DNA of 9,432 bases from Gelidibacter sp039916245. Its GTDB lineage: Bacteria; Bacteroidota; Bacteroidia; Flavobacteriales; Flavobacteriaceae. Position numbers and translations under genes: made by a program. Within the stretch, counting starts at the first letter, position 1. Each line of letters begins with the position of its first letter. Below, in pieces: positions 6,359 through 9,432 of the stretch. Under the pieces are notes generated by a model. It saw nothing but the letters and a program-made list of their open reading frames with translations, searched no databases and was not told the origin of the DNA. The DNA is taken from NCBI RefSeq assembly GCF_039916245.1, contig NZ_JBDSLS010000183.1:1-9432 (forward strand), written 5' to 3'.

Positions 6359-7330
6359 ATGACCCAAAAGATTTTTATTCCTTTATGTTTATTTTTTCTT
6401 GTGACGTCACTTTTTGTTGGATGTAAAGAAAATCTAGCAAAATCAGTTCAAGTAGAAGTTGTAACGGATGATGTCAAACCATTTTTTAAGTTGTCACTAG
6501 CGCAATGGTCCTTACACCGAGCCATTGGGAATAACGAATTAGATCCGTTGGACTTTGCTGAAAAAGCCAAAGCAATGGGTTTTGAGGGAATAGAATATGT
6601 TTCGGGTCTTTATACAAAAAAGCTGGAATCTATGGGGATGGAAGCGCTTCAGGAGGCTTTAAAAGAAAAGAGTAAAGCACATGGCGTTGAAAATGTATTG
6701 ATCATGATCGATGGTGAAGGCGATTTGGCGGCCTCAGATGAAAAAGAAAGAAATCAGGCTGTTGAAAATCATAAAAAGTGGGTAGATGCGGCTCAATTTT
6801 TAGGCTGTCATTCTATTCGGGTCAATTTATTTGGTTCAAATAATGAGGACGAATGGATTGCAAATGCGACCATCGGTTTAAAAAGATTGGCGGAATATGG
6901 TCAATCTAAAGGCATAAATATCATCGTTGAAAACCACGGTGGTTTTTCTTCAAATGCCGGACTTTTGGTTCAGGTCATGAAAAAAATAGATATGGCTAAC
7001 TGTGGCACCTTACCTGATTTTGGCAATTTTTGTGTGAAACGTGAAGGTGGCGGAAAATGGGATGGAAAATGTATTGATGAATATGATAAATATAAAGGAG
7101 TAGAAGAAATGATGCCTTATGCAAAGGGCGTTAGTGCCAAGTCTTATGATTTTGACGCTGACGGTAATGAAACTACGCTGGACTATCCTCGTTTTTTGAA
7201 AATTGTCAAGGATTCTGGTTATAGAGGCTTCATGGGTGTAGAATTTGAAGGCAGCAATGTTAGTGAGGAAAAGGGCATTGAATTAACTCGCGATTTGTTA
7301 TTGAAAATAGGAAAAGAACTTTCTAAATAA
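6359..7330 (+). CDS. Exported sugar isomerase/epimerase-like TIM-barrel lipoprotein
   Basis: A 323-residue protein of the xylose isomerase-like TIM-barrel (AP endonuclease 2) superfamily. The signal peptide has a hydrophobic core at about residues 5-20 and ends in FVGC, so Cys22 is the probable lipidated residue. The barrel begins at FKLSLAQWSLHRAI. Likely metal ligands are Glu191 (IIVENHGG), Asp220 (TLPDFGNF) and Glu295 (FMGVEFEG), all in the positions usual for this fold. Intracellular relatives isomerise or epimerise sugars; in clusters with DUF1080 and Gfo/Idh/MocA genes, related proteins are thought to act on keto-sugar intermediates, for example by hydration. It starts the plus-strand block, 47 bases before the second DUF1080 gene, so the two are probably one transcript. 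The exact reaction is not determinable here. Confidence 0.85.
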   Translation: MTQKIFIPLCLFFLVTSLFVGCKENLAKSVQVEVVTDDVKPFFKLSLAQWSLHRAIGNNELDPLDFAEKAKAMGFEGIEYVSGLYTKKLESMGMEALQEALKEKSKAHGVENVLIMIDGEGDLAASDEKERNQAVENHKKWVDAAQFLGCHSIRVNLFGSNNEDEWIANATIGLKRLAEYGQSKGINIIVENHGGFSSNAGLLVQVMKKIDMANCGTLPDFGNFCVKREGGGKWDGKCIDEYDKYKGVEEMMPYAKGVSAKSYDFDADGNETTLDYPRFLKIVKDSGYRGFMGVEFEGSNVSEEKGIELTRDLLLKIGKELSK

Positions 7331-7361
7331 TCACATCAAACTTATCTAAAAAAATATTAAT

Positions 7362-7370
7362 CTATAATAG
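7362..7370. promoter_or_regulatory. CTAT-A-ATAG element ahead of DUF1080 copy 2
   Basis: CTATAATAG sits in the 47-base gap before the ATG at 7378 and runs into the octamer ATAGTAAA (7367-7374). The same half-sites recur at 6186-6195 and 8250-8259. It is so close to the start codon that it might act on translation rather than transcription, or be chance in AT-rich DNA. Confidence 0.25.
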
Positions 7371-7377
7371 TAAACCC

Positions 7378-8148
7378 ATGAAAAAATTAAGTGCACTTGC
7401 AATTTTAAGTTTAGTATTCATGCCATTGATTTTTGGCTGTAAGGACAAGAGTGATAAAGCTAAGGAAACAACCGAAGCCGAAAAGGAAACTGTGGATGCT
7501 GTTGAAGATAGCGATGACTGGATCGTTCTTTTTGATGGCAGTTCTTCAGACGGATGGCGAGGGTACAAAAAAGACCACTTTCCTGAAGCTTGGAAAATAG
7601 AAGACGATGCCATCCGTTGCATAGGATCTGGACGTGGCGAAGCGGGCAATAAAGATGGTGGCGATATTATATATGACCAGAAATTTAAAAACTTCACCTT
7701 GAGTTTGGAATGGAAAATTTCTGAAGGAGGAAACTCTGGCATCTTCTATCTAGGACAGGAAGACCTTGATTATGTTTGGAAAACAGCACCTGAAATGCAA
7801 GTTTTGGATAATGATAAACACCCTGACGCCAAATTAGGATTAGATGGTAACCGTCAAGCGGGATCGTTATATGATTTAATTCCTGCAAAACCACAAAATG
7901 CAAAACCTGTAGGCGAATGGAATCAAGTTGAAATTACCGTTTATAATGGTACTGTGATTCATAAACAAAACGGGGTCAATGTAGTGGAATATCACTTATG
8001 GACTCCAGAATGGAATGCCTTGGTGGCAGGAAGTAAGTTTCCAAGCTTAAATAAAGATTGGGCAGATGTAGCCAACGAAGGCTATATCGGTCTGCAAGAT
8101 CATGGCGACGATGTGTGGTTTAGAAATATTAAGATTAAAGAATTGTAG
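7378..8148 (+). CDS. DUF1080 (3-keto-disaccharide hydrolase family) lipoprotein, copy 2
   Basis: A 256-residue protein with a lipoprotein signal peptide ending in IFGC (Cys21). A charged Lys/Glu/Asp-rich linker (about residues 22-46) precedes one DUF1080 domain. The domain starts at DDWIVLFDGSSSDGWRGY and includes NSGIFYLGQED, PEMQVLDN, GEWNQVEITVYNG and the closing GYIGLQDHGDDVWFRNIKI. It shares the framework of the copy at 2816-3649 but differs widely between motifs, ends its sugar-side loops differently (HLWTPEWNALV is absent from copy 1), and is shorter. The two therefore look like separate subfamilies and not a recent duplication. It probably acts at the cell surface or in the periplasm on keto-glycosides made by the dehydrogenase. 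It is transcribed with the TIM-barrel gene 47 bases upstream. Confidence 0.9.
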   Translation: MKKLSALAILSLVFMPLIFGCKDKSDKAKETTEAEKETVDAVEDSDDWIVLFDGSSSDGWRGYKKDHFPEAWKIEDDAIRCIGSGRGEAGNKDGGDIIYDQKFKNFTLSLEWKISEGGNSGIFYLGQEDLDYVWKTAPEMQVLDNDKHPDAKLGLDGNRQAGSLYDLIPAKPQNAKPVGEWNQVEITVYNGTVIHKQNGVNVVEYHLWTPEWNALVAGSKFPSLNKDWADVANEGYIGLQDHGDDVWFRNIKIKEL

Positions 8149-8162
8149 ACTCGAGTCTTTTT
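8147..8162 (+). terminator. Weak possible terminator: 12-bp palindrome and T run
   Basis: The perfect palindrome AGACTCGAGTCT (8147-8158) overlaps the last two bases of the DUF1080 stop codon and runs into five Ts (8158-8162). The stem is only about four base pairs if a loop is left open, so termination would be weak, and it may only attenuate reading into the next gene. Confidence 0.25.
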
Positions 8163-8189
8163 AAATCCCTGGGCATTACCTTTCTAATT

Positions 8190-8238
8190 GAAATTCCTCG
8201 TGTCTCTGAATGAATTATTCTAAAACACAAGGAATTTC
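8190..8238. repeat. 14-bp inverted repeat with 21-base spacer
   Basis: GAAATTCCTCGTGT (8190-8203) and ACACAAGGAATTTC (8225-8238) are inverted copies with a single mismatch. The mismatch would be a G-U pair in minus-strand RNA and a C-A mismatch in plus-strand RNA. It lies in the 142-base gap before the Gfo/Idh/MocA gene. There is no following T tract, so it is not a typical terminator. It may be an operator, an mRNA hairpin or the remnant of a small repeat element. Confidence 0.65.
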
Positions 8239-8248
8239 TATATAAACA

Positions 8249-8275
8249 GCTATCAATAGCATAGTAAACTATCAA
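8249..8275. promoter_or_regulatory. Tandem CTAT/ATAG inverted repeats before the Gfo/Idh/MocA gene
   Basis: Two 12-base hyphenated inverted repeats lie back to back: GCTAT-CA-ATAGC (8249-8260) and ATAGT-AA-ACTAT (8261-8272). CTATCAA is also directly repeated (8250-8256 and 8269-8275, 19 bases apart). They are 16-42 bases before the ATG at 8291, where a regulator could block transcription. No Bacteroidota -7 element with an exact match is seen nearby, so this gene may depend on upstream transcription. Confidence 0.35.
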
Positions 8276-8290
8276 AACATACAGAAAAAC

Positions 8291-9432
8291 ATGAGAAAAT
8301 TAAGAATGGGAATGATTGGTGGCGGCATTGGCTCTTTTATTGGCGATGTCCACAGAAAAGCTGCGACCCTTGATGGAATGATTGAATTGGTTTGTGGCGC
8401 ATTCAGCAGCACGGCTGAAAAATCAAAGGCTTCGGGTAAAGACCTATTATTGCCTGAAGACCGATGTTATGGCAGTTTTGAAGAAATGATTCTTAAAGAA
8501 AAAGCGCTACCTGAAAATCTCCGTATGGATTTTGTGGCTATTGTCACACCAAATTATATGCACTTTGCGCCAGCAAAATTAGCATTAGAAAATGGTTTTC
8601 ATGTCGTGTGCGACAAACCGATGACCTTAACTGAAGATGAAGCAAAAGAATTAGAGGAGCTCGTGAAATCGACCGGACTACTTTTTGCGTTGACCCATAA
8701 TTATCCAGGAAGTCCCATGGTTAAACAAGCCAAAGCCATGGTTAAAAATGGAGATCTTGGAGCGATCAGAAAAGTGCAAGTCCATTATTTACAAGGTTGG
8801 ATGGCTACTGCGGTTGAGGATTCAGATAATAAACAGGCGGCTTGGCGTGTTGATCCTTCAAAATCTGGGCTTGGCGGTGCTTTAGGGGATATTGGAACCC
8901 ATGCCCATAATTTGGTAGAATATATTACAGGATTAAAAGTTAAAGAACTCGCTGCCGATTTAGGACGATTCGGTAAAGGCCGTGTTTTGGATGATGATGG
9001 TAATATTTTGCTGCGCTTGGAAAATGGCGCCAAAGGAATTATGTCCATATCTCAAATTGCCGCGGGAGAAGAAAACAATCTCTCTATTCGGGTTTATGGC
9101 GAAAAAGGCAGTTTGGAATGGCATCAGGAAAAACCAAATGAACTGATCACAAGATGGCTCGATCAACCGAAAATGATTTTCACGTCTAATGGGAATGATC
9201 TTTACCCACTGTCATTAGCCGCGTCTCGAATTCCCGCTGGGCATCCAGAAGGTTATTTGGAAGCCTTTGCCAATGTCTATAAAAACTTTGCAACACATTT
9301 AAATGCATTTAAAACAAAAACCCCCATTGAAACTCCAGACTATCCGACGGTATCTGTTGGGGTTAGAGGCGTGCAATTTATTCATGCGGCTGTTGAAAGT
9401 GATCAGCAAAATGCGGCTTGGGTGGGGTTGGA
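8291..9432 (+). CDS. Gfo/Idh/MocA-family NAD(P)-dependent sugar oxidoreductase, 3' end cut
   Basis: The frame is open from the ATG at 8291 through the window edge, giving 380 complete codons plus two bases; the family's usual length suggests only a few residues are missing. The start MRKLRMGMIGGGIGSFIG carries the glycine-rich nucleotide-binding loop (Gly10-Gly14) and has no signal peptide, so the enzyme is cytoplasmic. CDKP gives Lys109, the family's conserved active-site lysine, and GDIGTHAHN gives Asp200 and His204, the usual catalytic pair. Relatives oxidise or reduce sugar hydroxyl and keto groups with NAD(H) or NADP(H). In this locus a likely job is to reduce the 3-keto-sugar released by the exported enzymes to an ordinary sugar, or to do the reverse. 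It is separated by 142 bases of repeat-rich DNA from the upstream DUF1080 gene. Confidence 0.92.
   Translation, partial: MRKLRMGMIGGGIGSFIGDVHRKAATLDGMIELVCGAFSSTAEKSKASGKDLLLPEDRCYGSFEEMILKEKALPENLRMDFVAIVTPNYMHFAPAKLALENGFHVVCDKPMTLTEDEAKELEELVKSTGLLFALTHNYPGSPMVKQAKAMVKNGDLGAIRKVQVHYLQGWMATAVEDSDNKQAAWRVDPSKSGLGGALGDIGTHAHNLVEYITGLKVKELAADLGRFGKGRVLDDDGNILLRLENGAKGIMSISQIAAGEENNLSIRVYGEKGSLEWHQEKPNELITRWLDQPKMIFTSNGNDLYPLSLAASRIPAGHPEGYLEAFANVYKNFATHLNAFKTKTPIETPDYPTVSVGVRGVQFIHAAVESDQQNAAWVGL

Noticed and set aside
7362..7742. Minus-strand ORF of 126 codons opposite DUF1080 copy 2
   Set aside because: It is an antisense shadow of a clear gene, with a low-complexity Ser/Pro/Leu-rich translation and no family signal.
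8785..9166. Two overlapping minus-strand ORFs inside the Gfo/Idh/MocA gene
   Set aside because: The plus-strand frame carries all family motifs; these are shadows.

Overview
The window looks like chromosomal DNA of a marine-type Bacteroidota, most likely a flavobacterium. Evidence: coding is AT-rich, genes are preceded by A/T-rich leaders without clear Shine-Dalgarno sequences, one promoter matches the Bacteroidota TTTG / TAnnTTTG pattern, there are several short-lipobox lipoproteins, and the gene families are typical of that phylum. No organism can be named from sequence alone.

Layout. (1) 1-1677, plus strand: a gamma-glutamyltransferase whose 5' end lies outside the window. It is read in frame from base 1 and begins with what looks like the end of a lipoprotein signal peptide. 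(2) 1754-2611, plus strand: a compact, AT-richer type II toxin-antitoxin pair, a DUF1778/TacA-like antitoxin and a GNAT acetyltransferase (TacT-like) toxin overlapping by ATGA, with its own promoter and candidate operator repeats. (3) 2721-2748: a perfect 12-bp-stem terminator able to work on both strands, between the toxin gene and the convergent block that follows. (4) 2816-6165, minus strand: a GMC-family FAD oxidoreductase, its Tat-signal small subunit (gluconate 2-dehydrogenase subunit 3 family) and a DUF1080 lipoprotein. (5) 6359-9432, plus strand, divergent from block 4: a lipoprotein with a xylose-isomerase-like TIM barrel, a second DUF1080 lipoprotein and a Gfo/Idh/MocA oxidoreductase cut just before its stop codon by the window edge.

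Blocks 4 and 5 together make a coherent sugar-processing locus. Families of this combination are known from the oxidative '3-keto-glycoside' route. A flavin dehydrogenase oxidises a glycoside at C3, DUF1080 (3-keto-disaccharide hydrolase) proteins break the glycosidic bond, a TIM-barrel protein may hydrate or isomerise the product, and a Gfo/Idh/MocA NAD(P)-dependent enzyme interconverts keto and hydroxyl sugar. Signal sequences suggest that all steps but the last are exported or membrane-anchored, with the last in the cytoplasm. The pathway assignment and the order of steps are inferences from family membership and gene arrangement.

No rRNA, tRNA, CRISPR array or transposase was seen. No intergenic gap exceeds about 220 bases.
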